This document shows, piece after piece, positions 1 through 6,362 of a stretch of 21,001 nt of DNA (position 1 is its first letter; each line of letters starts with the position of its first letter). This DNA comes from a virus. The notes under the pieces are model-generated. The model was not told where the DNA came from. It saw only the letters and a program-made list of their open reading frames with translations, and searched no databases. The stretch lies in the IMG/VR virus record IMGVR_UViG_3300008120_000395, positions 1-21,001 of that record; one strand, 5' to 3'. Both the position numbers and the translations under genes were made by a program.

Positions 1-635
1 CTAAGTTCTAACGATACATAGATACCAGTTAATCCTGCTTGACTCCAGTTGACTGCAAGATTCTGCATAAACAAACTCTTACCTGATCCTGAGCCACCTG
101 CAAAAATTTGTAGTTCACCTCTGTTGAAGCCACCATATAGTTTACTGTCAACTGTAGGCCAACCTGTGCTTATTTGTCCGTTGTTACTTTTTAATGCCAT
201 CAATCTAGCACGTGGGTCAGCAAAGTAATCAGTTCCCATATCCTTTGTTATACTGATTTGAACTGCGTCTTTGACTAATTTTTCAACTGGGTCGTAATTG
301 CCTTTTTCTAATAAGTCTGCTGCTTTTAGGATAGCTCTTTCTAGTTCTTGTCTGCGTGTGAATTTTTCAAACTCGTCTAAGAACCATTCAAAGTGACCTT
401 GTGATAATTCTGGTATCGGTTCAATTTCTATTCCACATGTGGCTAATACCTGATCCTGTTCAGGCAGTATGTTATACTTTTCTGAATGTAGTTGAAAAAA
501 TTTTGCAATTGGTCTCAATGATTTATCAAAATTCTCAGCATTCATTATATTTGAAACTCTAGTGTATAATTCACCATTCGTGATCATCATACGCAAGAAA
601 AGTTTCTGCACATCTATGTTATAATCAGTTACCAA
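1..635 (-). CDS. 41: Replicative DNA helicase, gp41/DnaB type (3' end outside window)
   Basis: Hexameric 5'-3' replicative helicase that would unwind the fork together with the primase encoded just upstream. The visible 211 residues hold an N-terminal alpha-helical part and then, near residues 178-190, a RecA-fold Walker A (GGSGSGKS) followed by a segment ending YVSLEL, as in DnaB/gp41. The rest lies beyond position 1. The start is inferred: in this frame the nearest upstream in-frame stops are a TGATGA, and the first start-like codon is TTG at 635-633, preceded by a GAGGA ribosome site about 6 bases away. This gives an 11-base overlap with the primase gene. A later GTG (position 611) or ATG could be used instead. 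The family call is firm; the start is moderate. Confidence 0.88.
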   Translation of the reverse strand, partial: MVTDYNIDVQKLFLRMMITNGELYTRVSNIMNAENFDKSLRPIAKFFQLHSEKYNILPEQDQVLATCGIEIEPIPELSQGHFEWFLDEFEKFTRRQELERAILKAADLLEKGNYDPVEKLVKDAVQISITKDMGTDYFADPRARLMALKSNNGQISTGWPTVDSKLYGGFNRGELQIFAGGSGSGKSLFMQNLAVNWSQAGLTGIYVSLEL

Positions 636-1590
636 TTCGTTTCCTCATCATTTCTATTTTTATTTTACTTGTTGTTGCACTTTGTATTATACTTAATAAT
701 GTAGGTAGCTTTCCGTATTTTATCACTGCATCATTAACATCTTTGATGCCTGTGTCCCAATTTGGAATGCTAACTTTAAACCCTACTTCCAATGCTCTTT
801 CACAAGAATCTAAGCCAGTCTTGTCCCTATCTGGAACGAAAATAATTTCTTTGTTAAGTTGTTTAATTAACTTAACTTGATCGTCATTAATGGTATTATG
901 TGTTAATGCTAATCCATCAATGCTAAGAGCATCAAAAATACCTTCCATTAATAGTGCAATTTGCCAATCTTTACCCTGATAGTCGTATCCAAATACATAT
1001 CCTGGTTGTTGATCATTGATATATTTAGGTATTCTGTCATCTAAAAATCTGCTTGTATGACCTACTATTTCCCCGTTGTAATAATAAGGAATAATTACTC
1101 TGTTAGAATTTCTACCTTCGTCATGTGGAGTCACATAAAATTCATATTCATAGTAATTTATTTTTCTACTGATAAGATAATCAATATGTTTTTTGTGTAA
1201 AGGATTAGACTCATCAAGCAATTCACAATCTGGTAATTTTTTAGGCTTGAACTCTAATGGTTTTTCTTTTTTGAATTTCTTAGTGAAGTCTAGTAGGTCT
1301 TTGTTTTGTAGACTTTCAATGTTCCATCGTTGAATTTGTGTTTCATCAACTCCACACCATTTTAACAAATCACGTGTGCGTTTTGATATGCTACGACCTA
1401 ATTCATAGTGACAACTAAACGAACAGTTGAAACAATTATAAGTCCAGTTTGTCCCGTCAAATTTTATTCCGCCTCGATGACGTTTATCTGGTTTATGGCC
1501 TCGCTTATCGCAACATATAGCATTGAAACTGTACCAACCACTTTGGGTTAATTTCTTTTTGTTCGGAAGAATTGTTAGGATATCAAACAT
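625..1590 (-). CDS. 61: DNA primase, gp61 type
   Basis: Makes RNA primers for lagging-strand synthesis in complex with the gp41 helicase, whose gene overlaps its 3' end. 321 residues from the chosen start, close to T4 gp61 (about 340). An N-terminal zinc-binding region shows C26/C27, H32, C53 and C56. A TOPRIM domain follows, with the catalytic glutamate in MEGIFDA (E216) and the metal-binding DRD at D254/D256 (VPDRDKTG). An in-frame ATG 18 bases further upstream (1608) exists. I chose 1590 because a TATAAT box lies between the two ATGs, exactly 6 bases before the second, so the longer form could not be read from that promoter. No Shine-Dalgarno is visible, so the transcript may be leaderless. 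Confidence 0.9.
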   Translation of the reverse strand: MFDILTILPNKKKLTQSGWYSFNAICCDKRGHKPDKRHRGGIKFDGTNWTYNCFNCSFSCHYELGRSISKRTRDLLKWCGVDETQIQRWNIESLQNKDLLDFTKKFKKEKPLEFKPKKLPDCELLDESNPLHKKHIDYLISRKINYYEYEFYVTPHDEGRNSNRVIIPYYYNGEIVGHTSRFLDDRIPKYINDQQPGYVFGYDYQGKDWQIALLMEGIFDALSIDGLALTHNTINDDQVKLIKQLNKEIIFVPDRDKTGLDSCERALEVGFKVSIPNWDTGIKDVNDAVIKYGKLPTLLSIIQSATTSKIKIEMMRKRIGN

Positions 1591-1596
1591 ACTATC

Positions 1597-1626
1597 ATTA
1601 TAGTACATTATGTATCAAAAATACAA
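1597..1626 (-). promoter_or_regulatory. Sigma70-like promoter for primase-helicase, probably leaderless
   Basis: TTGTAT (-35, 1621-1626) and TATAAT (-10, 1597-1602) are separated by 18 bases. The -10 ends 6 bases before the ATG at 1590, so transcription would start at or next to the A of the start codon. The same spacing recurs upstream of 6862 and 9372. Confidence 0.6.
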
Positions 1627-1638
1627 TAGATTGGTATA

Positions 1639-2385
1639 TTATCTAGCCAAAATATTTGAGACATTTCCACCTGTTGAGGTGAATTGCAATTGTATATAAG
1701 GATGAAATCCAGTTATGGTAGTACCGAGTGTTGCGGATTCTTCTGTGAAAGTACCCAAAGTTTCAATAGTGTACCAGTTTGCATCTACGTCTGTTGATCC
1801 AAGAACGTTAATGTTACCTGAATAGTTACTCAATGCCGTTTGTATCGTTAACTTACTTGCCCCACTTAACCCCAATACGCTACTGTAATACGTATTGCCT
1901 GTATTGGATACGTTACCATGAGAAGGTATAGTTACTTGTGTACTAGGTACATGTTTGGGAAGTATACTATCCATTACTTGACACACTCCCCTAGCGTCTG
2001 CTTCGCTATTAGTGAATATAGGTAATACTAAATTACCTTCAACTATATCTAGGCTAAAACTACCGATCTGTGCGTCAATTTCCATTAATTCTGCTTGAGT
2101 TATTGTTAGATTAGCTAAACCCTTTAAAGGTAGTGTTGGATTAACCGTCTTTTGAATATCTACCCCTGTTCCATCTGAATTTATAAAACGAAAAGTTATA
2201 TCTTTCCCCGTTAAATCAATCGGTTTTTGCTCCTGATTAAGAAACTGAAATTGAATTCTATTGTCTACCCCTTTGTTTAGGGTCAAATTTTTTGCGTACA
2301 CGATCTGATATCTCCTAGGTGAATCCCCGTCAAATAGAACAACTTGATATTTTGGTGTATAATTATAAACGCTTGTTGAGTACAC
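1639..2385 (-). CDS. Putative baseplate/tail-fibre-associated structural protein
   Basis: 248 residues. The N-terminal half (about 25-125) reads like a BppU-type upper-baseplate immunoglobulin-like domain: a run with IDLTGKDITFRF, then short beta strands ending in a SFSLDI segment. The C-terminal half (about 150-248) is beta-rich, with Ser/Thr/Gly/Asn-rich strands (SGASKLTIQT, NWYTIETLG, YIQLQF) as in phage fibre and virion surface proteins. The start is a GTG at 2385 preceded by AAGGA seven bases upstream. No catalytic motif is seen. It sits between primase and a divergent plus-strand gene, away from the main structural block. The BppU resemblance is from pattern recognition only, so the role is inferred; 'virion structural' is likelier than the exact domain. 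Confidence 0.6.
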   Translation of the reverse strand: MYSTSVYNYTPKYQVVLFDGDSPRRYQIVYAKNLTLNKGVDNRIQFQFLNQEQKPIDLTGKDITFRFINSDGTGVDIQKTVNPTLPLKGLANLTITQAELMEIDAQIGSFSLDIVEGNLVLPIFTNSEADARGVCQVMDSILPKHVPSTQVTIPSHGNVSNTGNTYYSSVLGLSGASKLTIQTALSNYSGNINVLGSTDVDANWYTIETLGTFTEESATLGTTITGFHPYIQLQFTSTGGNVSNILAR

Positions 2386-2402
2386 TTTGTAGTCCTTTTG
2401 TT

Positions 2403-2410
2403 TATTTATT
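2403..2410 (-). promoter_or_regulatory. Weak T4-like late promoter box
   Basis: Read on the minus strand this is AATAAATA, one mismatch from the T4 late box TATAAATA. It lies 17 bases upstream of the GTG at 2385, leaving room for a short leader that holds the AAGGA ribosome site. Confidence 0.35.
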
Positions 2411-2443
2411 CAATATAAATATGCTATGCGGTTAATAATTATT

Positions 2444-2460
2444 TCGGATAAAATATCCGA
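2444..2460. repeat. Perfect inverted repeat in divergent intergenic region
   Basis: TCGGATA-AAA-TATCCGA: 7-bp arms with a 3-base centre, between the divergent genes at 2385 and 2486. It overlaps the start of the plus-strand GATAAATA box at 2459. It could be an operator or a small hairpin, for example a terminator for transcripts from the right. No run of T follows on either strand. Confidence 0.5.
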
Positions 2461-2466
2461 TAAATA
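2459..2466 (+). promoter_or_regulatory. T4-like late promoter box for the plus-strand gene
   Basis: GATAAATA, seven of eight bases matching the T4 late consensus TATAAATA, 19 bases before the ATG at 2486. The expected leader would be about 14 bases and contains a purine-rich AGAAGA. The same GATAAATA variant precedes the genes at 17017 and 15157 on the other strand. Confidence 0.5.
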
Positions 2467-2485
2467 TTCCAAGAATTAGAAGAAA

Positions 2486-2863
2486 ATGCACAACGAATTT
2501 TTTAAAAAATTATCTGAAAATCATCCATTCATTACTGTCTGTTCCTATTCAGGCCAAGACTATGTAGGAATCATTCAAAATCGTGACGATATTGTAACTA
2601 CCATATATGATTATGGATCAATAGTACAAAATGAATTTAGAGAACGATTTCTTGAACTTGGGGAAATATGGTGGTGGGAAAGCAACAGACTTATCCCTAT
2701 CAATATGTTCCTAAGAGAAGAATGGACTCCATTTAAAATTTATTTAAGGACTTTTAATAATAAAAGTTTAGAGATTATACATGGTCCTGTATGTAGTATG
2801 AGTGATCTACATAAGAAAAAGACTAAACGCAGGAGTATTACGTTAGTTCAACGTATGCCCTAA
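2486..2863 (+). CDS. Hypothetical protein, the only plus-strand gene
   Basis: 125 residues, not recognised. The sequence is soluble-looking, with a small beta-rich N-terminal half (around VCSYSGQDYVGIIQN), an unusual WWW triplet near residues 62-64, and a basic tail (KKKTKRRS near 110-116). The start ATG has a purine-rich AGAAGA just upstream and a late-type GATAAATA box before it, so it was judged real although it opposes all its neighbours. Its last 21 bases overlap the 3' end of the minus-strand gene that ends at 2843, making a tail-to-tail antisense overlap. The basic tail might bind nucleic acid, but that is a guess. Confidence 0.65.
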   Translation: MHNEFFKKLSENHPFITVCSYSGQDYVGIIQNRDDIVTTIYDYGSIVQNEFRERFLELGEIWWWESNRLIPINMFLREEWTPFKIYLRTFNNKSLEIIHGPVCSMSDLHKKKTKRRSITLVQRMP

Positions 2864-3427
2864 TTTTTCAAGATAGTTCATATGCACAACTACTAAATGT
2901 GCATATGCGACACTGTGACTTTTCTTAAAACTATATCCATCATCCGTTTTATCCCATACTGTCTGTGCAACTTCGTTCCAAAGTTTACCTATCAAATGTT
3001 TTTTAGCAGGGCGTATACAGGCTAGGAACATAGCAAGTCTAGGTATACTGTCAACTGGTTCTGGCATTCTCTGTAAGTTATTAAAGTGATTACCCAAATG
3101 AACTAATTGTTCAACAAACTCCTTTTCGTTTAATAGATTCCAGTTAGGCCCTTTCATCAATTCAATTAATTCTTGTTCAGATTTAATATCCTGATATACA
3201 TGTACGTTTAGAAAATCTAATTTTACATAACCACGATCTTCTGCTTCAGTATAATCTATGTTTGCCATATCATTTAATGCATCATATGGCACTTCTGTCA
3301 CATACACACCAGTATTGTGTTTACGCATGGGAGTTACATTGCGCATGGCTGCAGAAATATGTTTGATGTGTTCTAATATCAACTCACGATTACCAAAGTC
3401 AATGTCAATATCTGATTTAAATGTCAT
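2843..3427 (-). CDS. Miniature DnaE-like (C-family DNA polymerase palm) protein
   Basis: 194 residues that look like a heavily shortened bacterial DNA polymerase III alpha subunit. Landmarks fall in the same order as in E. coli DnaE. SDIDIDF (D8, D10) matches PDFDVDF, which holds catalytic D401/D403. RKHNTGVYV (35-43) matches the KHAGGVVI region. GYVKLDFLN (D71) matches LVKFDFLGL, which holds D555. AMFLACIRP (132-140) matches ALVALFRPGP. GYSFKKSHSVAYA (164-176) matches GYGFNKSHSAAYA. The PHP domain, thumb and C-terminal clamp- and tau-binding parts are missing, and the spacers between motifs are much shorter. DnaE is normally over 1,100 residues. The ATG overlaps the stop of the upstream exonuclease gene (ATGA). 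The resemblance is strong by eye; enzymatic activity is unknown, and a regulatory or decoy role is possible. Confidence 0.72.
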   Translation of the reverse strand: MTFKSDIDIDFGNRELILEHIKHISAAMRNVTPMRKHNTGVYVTEVPYDALNDMANIDYTEAEDRGYVKLDFLNVHVYQDIKSEQELIELMKGPNWNLLNEKEFVEQLVHLGNHFNNLQRMPEPVDSIPRLAMFLACIRPAKKHLIGKLWNEVAQTVWDKTDDGYSFKKSHSVAYAHLVVVHMNYLEKLGHTLN

Positions 3428-3990
3428 TTTAAAGCAAAACCCTTACCCATTAACTTTTTATATGCGTCTTGTACAACCAATGCCTGATGCTCAGCATCTT
3501 CTACTGCCTTGTGTGTAGTTTTAGTTGCATACTTTTTATCTTTTAAACTAACACCTGCTACCTCAAACAATGTTCTAGTATCTCTGACTGTGTAAAAAGG
3601 CCATGGAATAGGATTGGGCCTATCTGTTAACGTCTGTCGCATAGCAGTTTCCATTACTACAACATCAAATGGAGCACCATGACTCCAAACTGCTTGCCGA
3701 TTCCAACAAAACTTGTACAGTTTTTCCATACAATCTTTAAGAGATTCTCTTCCATAATCACCCATTGCTTCTTCTAATGCTGCAGGATTTTGTGTACCCC
3801 ACCACCTGATAGTATCGTCATTAATTACACGATTGTATATTTCAGTTTGATCTTCTAAAGTTGGTCGTAATTCTAATTTTTCTACAATACCATCACCCCG
3901 TGGATCAAATCTTACTGCACCAATAGTAAGTATAACACAATAAGGACTTGTGTCAAGGCTTTCAATATCAATCATAATATGGTTAGCCAT
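3424..3990 (-). CDS. dexA: DEDDh 3'-5' exonuclease, DexA-like
   Basis: 188-residue RNase H-fold 3'-5' exonuclease. The DEDD metal ligands are visible: D8 and E10 in MIDIESLD, D108 in SHGAPFDVV, and H159/D164 in THKAVEDAEHQA, which makes it the DEDDh subclass of DnaQ and T4 DexA. The TIRWWGTQNPAA segment (59-70) matches the WW-containing motif of the DexA/Rv2179c-like group. T4 DexA is about 227 residues. The start codon overlaps the stop of the upstream gene (TAATG), and its own stop overlaps the start of the DnaE-like gene (ATGA), so the two are translationally coupled. It could degrade host DNA, trim ends for recombination, or serve as a proofreading partner of its neighbour; the last is inference. 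Confidence 0.85.
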   Translation of the reverse strand: MANHIMIDIESLDTSPYCVILTIGAVRFDPRGDGIVEKLELRPTLEDQTEIYNRVINDDTIRWWGTQNPAALEEAMGDYGRESLKDCMEKLYKFCWNRQAVWSHGAPFDVVVMETAMRQTLTDRPNPIPWPFYTVRDTRTLFEVAGVSLKDKKYATKTTHKAVEDAEHQALVVQDAYKKLMGKGFALK

Positions 3991-4271
3991 TACTCATAGT
4001 CTTTCGTAAGTATATCAACAACATCCTTGTATTCAAAATCTTTTCTTTCTTTATGCCAACGATGTAACCAAGGGGTTCTATTACAGTCATCAATATGTTG
4101 CATTACATGTTTATATCCTGCGGATTCTATCGCTTCTCCTAAGAAGAAACTCATTACTGGTTTACCCCAATGATAAATCACGAAAATCATAGGGTCAGTT
4201 GGATGCTGATTCCAAGTAAATTCTTGACCATAATGATCCTTTAAGATTGGAATGTCACTTAGATATTTCAT
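3990..4271 (-). CDS. Hypothetical protein
   Basis: 93 residues, not recognised. It is rich in aromatic residues, His and Lys (WNQHPTDP, YHWGKP, TPWLHRWHKERKDF), with no membrane segment or known motif. It overlaps the upstream 66-residue gene by 17 bases and joins the exonuclease gene through a TAATG, so it is part of the same tight operon. Its place directly before the exonuclease and DnaE-like pair hints at a DNA-metabolism role, without direct evidence. Confidence 0.65.
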   Translation of the reverse strand: MKYLSDIPILKDHYGQEFTWNQHPTDPMIFVIYHWGKPVMSFFLGEAIESAGYKHVMQHIDDCNRTPWLHRWHKERKDFEYKDVVDILTKDYE

Positions 4272-4455
4272 TTTTAATTGGTGTTGTTTTTAATAGGCAT
4301 AATACTGTATGGTCTTTTTGTTTTGTCCATTCTTCTCTTGCTAATATGCATTCTTCATAAGTTGGATATTCTTTATTATATACAAAATTAATTTTATTTG
4401 GTTGATCAGTCCAAAGTTGAACGCTTAGGACCCAAACAGTAATCAATTCACTCAT
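4255..4455 (-). CDS. Hypothetical small protein with hydrophobic N-terminus
   Basis: 66 residues. A short hydrophobic start (LITVWVLSVQLW) is followed by a polar body with two cysteines (C36 in YEECILA and C53 in TVLCLLK). The layout resembles the 53-residue protein encoded just upstream: hydrophobic N-terminus, a P-K/N-x-x-x-V-x-x-x-x-Y-x-T region, an E-C pair, and a second Cys about 16-18 residues later. The two look like diverged paralogues. The ATG overlaps the upstream stop (ATGA). It could be a small membrane-associated or exported protein. Function unknown. Confidence 0.6.
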   Translation of the reverse strand: MSELITVWVLSVQLWTDQPNKINFVYNKEYPTYEECILAREEWTKQKDHTVLCLLKTTPIKNEISK

Positions 4456-4613
4456 TTCATCACCTTAAATTTAGTACATTTAGGGGAAAAAGGATATTCT
4501 CTATAAAAGTCAGCCCAACGATGACACTCAGTCATTGTATCATATGTCTGTTCAACATACAACTTGGGCGGGTCACTAGAAAGTAAAAGTACTGTTAGAA
4601 CGTATACGTACAT
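4452..4613 (-). CDS. Hypothetical 53-residue protein with hydrophobic N-terminus
   Basis: A short open frame from ATG at 4613 to TGA at 4452, filling what would otherwise be a gap in a compact operon. The product begins MYVYVLTVLLLSS, then has TECHRWADFYRE and SPKCTKFK, giving two cysteines 16 residues apart. Its end forms an ATGA junction with the next gene and its start lies one base past the stop of the gene before it. Both facts support it being a real gene. It resembles the 66-residue protein downstream. No clear ribosome site is visible beyond GGGGAT. Function unknown. Confidence 0.55.
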   Translation of the reverse strand: MYVYVLTVLLLSSDPPKLYVEQTYDTMTECHRWADFYREYPFSPKCTKFKVMK

Positions 4614-4614
4614 A

Positions 4615-4893
4615 TTATCCCCATGCTAGTAGAAAAGCAGTTATCTCTTTTCTATCTTTAAATCTAAACATATCAAATGATATTCTAACACCGCATTTGG
4701 ATTTTTGACACCACTCTTGTACCGGATCTAAATCTTCTTCCCGTAATCCAGTTGGAGTAATTGCACCATGATCATATACTATGTTGGCACGTAATATAAG
4801 TGGCTTCATAGGATCTTCATACCAAAATAAACGCTTCGTGCGCATCATTTCTGTAACTCTCTCAGTCAAACGGTTAATATCTTCTTGCTTCAT
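4615..4893 (-). CDS. Hypothetical protein
   Basis: 92 residues from the chosen ATG at 4893, not recognised. The frame is open further up to a TTG at 4914, and an ATG also exists at 4899. I prefer 4893 because it forms an ATGA junction with the stop of the upstream gene (4890), the arrangement used repeatedly here. The body is alpha/beta with a charged N-terminal helix (QEDINRLTERVTEMMR) and an ending (VRISFDMF ... ITAFLLAWG) that recalls the C-terminus of the upstream 73-residue protein (VFIFYQ ... WFALKW): a strand followed by a helix with an aromatic end. Distant relatedness is possible. Confidence 0.6.
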   Translation of the reverse strand: MKQEDINRLTERVTEMMRTKRLFWYEDPMKPLILRANIVYDHGAITPTGLREEDLDPVQEWCQKSKCGVRISFDMFRFKDRKEITAFLLAWG

Positions 4894-5111
4894 GTCCATT
4901 TTAATGCAAACCAAGTAGCATGTGCTTCTTGATAAAAGATAAACACTGTGTGTTCAGGTGCAACAAAATCTCCGCTCCAATCTTGATACTTTGCTTGATT
5001 GTATTGAAAATCAAAATCTTTATGTTGGATCATTCCAGCCTCACGCATCTCCTTGACTATCGCAATAATCTCAGAGGGTTGTTTGTACTGTAATACAATT
5101 TCTCTTACCAT
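4890..5111 (-). CDS. Hypothetical protein
   Basis: 73 residues, not recognised. A helical N-terminus (PSEIIAIVKEMREAG) is followed by strands and a C-terminal helix ending in WFALKWT. It overlaps the end of the zinc-finger gene upstream by 7 bases and joins the next gene by ATGA. No cofactor or catalytic motif is seen. It is a small soluble protein within the replication operon; its role is unknown. Confidence 0.6.
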   Translation of the reverse strand: MVREIVLQYKQPSEIIAIVKEMREAGMIQHKDFDFQYNQAKYQDWSGDFVAPEHTVFIFYQEAHATWFALKWT

Positions 5112-5797
5112 TTTAACTCTTGTAACAAGGATCCAACCTCTTGTACATCCTTTTCTAATTTTGAAAATTTAATAGCCCATTGTACTGGATTTATATAGTC
5201 ATAAATCATTTTGATTAAATCTTCTGGTAATTCATCTAAAAACTTTTTGCCACCTTCACTATGATACAATACCCATGGACTTATTTTTCCGTTTGTGATA
5301 ATTCTACATATCTTATTTCTATTTCCATAACGCAAGTAATGATTTGGTTGTAGATTTTCTTCTTGTGCTAAATCCAAACAACTCTCTACACTACGCTGAA
5401 CTGCATCTAAGGGATTTTCTGTTTTTAAGTAATCAATCAAATACTCGGTATAGTGTTTATCACTTGTCCAACTATCAATTTTAATATTATTTTTTAAATA
5501 GTAGTCAACTAGTCTAGGCACATTAAGTGCATTAATTTCCAAACAATAGTTTCCAAATTTTATAAAAGCAGTATAGTAAGAAGATTTAATAAATTCTTCG
5601 TATGTTTTATCTTTCTTAGCCGCGCTGTGTTTTTTGTAGAACTGGACAAAGCTTTGAAAACCTATTTGATTACCTCTACGGTCACGTTCTACCCAACGAT
5701 GTTTGTATTCGCAAATGTGTTTAAGCATTGTACTTTCTCTAATGAAGGTACGTTTGCAAAACTCACATCCAAATTCAATTTCCGCAGTCTTTTTCAT
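5105..5797 (-). CDS. C2H2-type zinc-finger protein of unknown function
   Basis: 230 residues from ATG 5797; a GTG six bases earlier (5803) is an alternative start. The N-terminus carries a zinc-finger pattern: C11-x2-C14-x12-H27-x5-H33, with the typical F and L between (CEFCKRTF ... LKHI). The rest is a mostly helical, Tyr/Lys-rich domain (about 50-230) without recognised motifs. The gene begins about 23 bases inside the 3' end of the gp62-like gene and overlaps the next gene by 7 bases. Lying in the replication operon, it may bind DNA or be a replication accessory factor, but only the finger supports this. The call as a zinc-finger protein is firm; the role is open. Confidence 0.68.
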   Translation of the reverse strand: MKKTAEIEFGCEFCKRTFIRESTMLKHICEYKHRWVERDRRGNQIGFQSFVQFYKKHSAAKKDKTYEEFIKSSYYTAFIKFGNYCLEINALNVPRLVDYYLKNNIKIDSWTSDKHYTEYLIDYLKTENPLDAVQRSVESCLDLAQEENLQPNHYLRYGNRNKICRIITNGKISPWVLYHSEGGKKFLDELPEDLIKMIYDYINPVQWAIKFSKLEKDVQEVGSLLQELKW

Positions 5798-6362
5798 ATT
5801 CACTTATTTGTTCATCTGTAACAACTTCATTCAATATCTCTATATCTGAAACTTTCAGATTAGGGAAAAGTTGTGCCAGTTTATATTTTCTTTTTTGAAT
5901 CCTAGTAAATTCTTCACTGATTTCTGACAGCACTTCTTTTTGAGTGTTTGGATAGACTTTAGCAAAGTAATCTTGTATTTCTTTTGCTTTAGCTTCCTCT
6001 AAAAGCAATGTATAATTTCTTTTGATATGAGGGATCCATTTGTGAAATTGTTTCCCCATACCAGGACTGACAGCACACAACATTAACCATTGTAATTTAT
6101 TGTGTTTAGTTATGTTTTCATGAAACATATTTTTATTTGCAGTATAGTCTGTATTTTGTAAGTAGTAACGCTGTAGATCCGATACACCTGACACTGTACT
6201 AAGCCAATGTAGCAACATGAATGGACTGAATCCTTTTTGCTGTTCTGTCGTTAACCGATCAAAGAATCCATAGTCTTTTTTGTCTAATGCTGCTAGTGCA
6301 TCAAACAATGGGAAGTCTATATTTGTAAATTTTTCTTCGGCTGTTAACTTTTGCTTACTCAT
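5775..6362 (-). CDS. 62: Clamp-loader small subunit, gp62-like
   Basis: 195 residues against 187 for T4 gp62, the small subunit that with gp44 loads the sliding clamp gp45. The central part resembles gp62: KDYGFFDRL, a helical FSPFMLLHWLSTVSGVSD, then a WLMLCAVSPGMGKQFHKW segment (about 92-109) matching gp62's YLMAAVPRGKRYGKW, followed by a helix and AKVYPN like gp62's AKRYQVN. The match is by eye, so moderate. The start overlaps the previous stop by one base (TAATG). gp44 is normally next to gp62 in T4; here no canonical gp44 is nearby and the only AAA+ gene lies about 3 kb upstream (10489). Confidence 0.68.
   Translation of the reverse strand: MSKQKLTAEEKFTNIDFPLFDALAALDKKDYGFFDRLTTEQQKGFSPFMLLHWLSTVSGVSDLQRYYLQNTDYTANKNMFHENITKHNKLQWLMLCAVSPGMGKQFHKWIPHIKRNYTLLLEEAKAKEIQDYFAKVYPNTQKEVLSEISEEFTRIQKRKYKLAQLFPNLKVSDIEILNEVVTDEQISEYEKDCGN

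Noticed and set aside
1591-1608. Upstream ATG giving six more residues to the primase
   Set aside because: The codons between the two ATGs are the TATAAT promoter box and discriminator; a transcript from it could not include the first ATG.
3258-3518. 86-residue plus-strand open frame opposite the DnaE-like and exonuclease genes
   Set aside because: Antisense to conserved motifs on the other strand and without a ribosome site.
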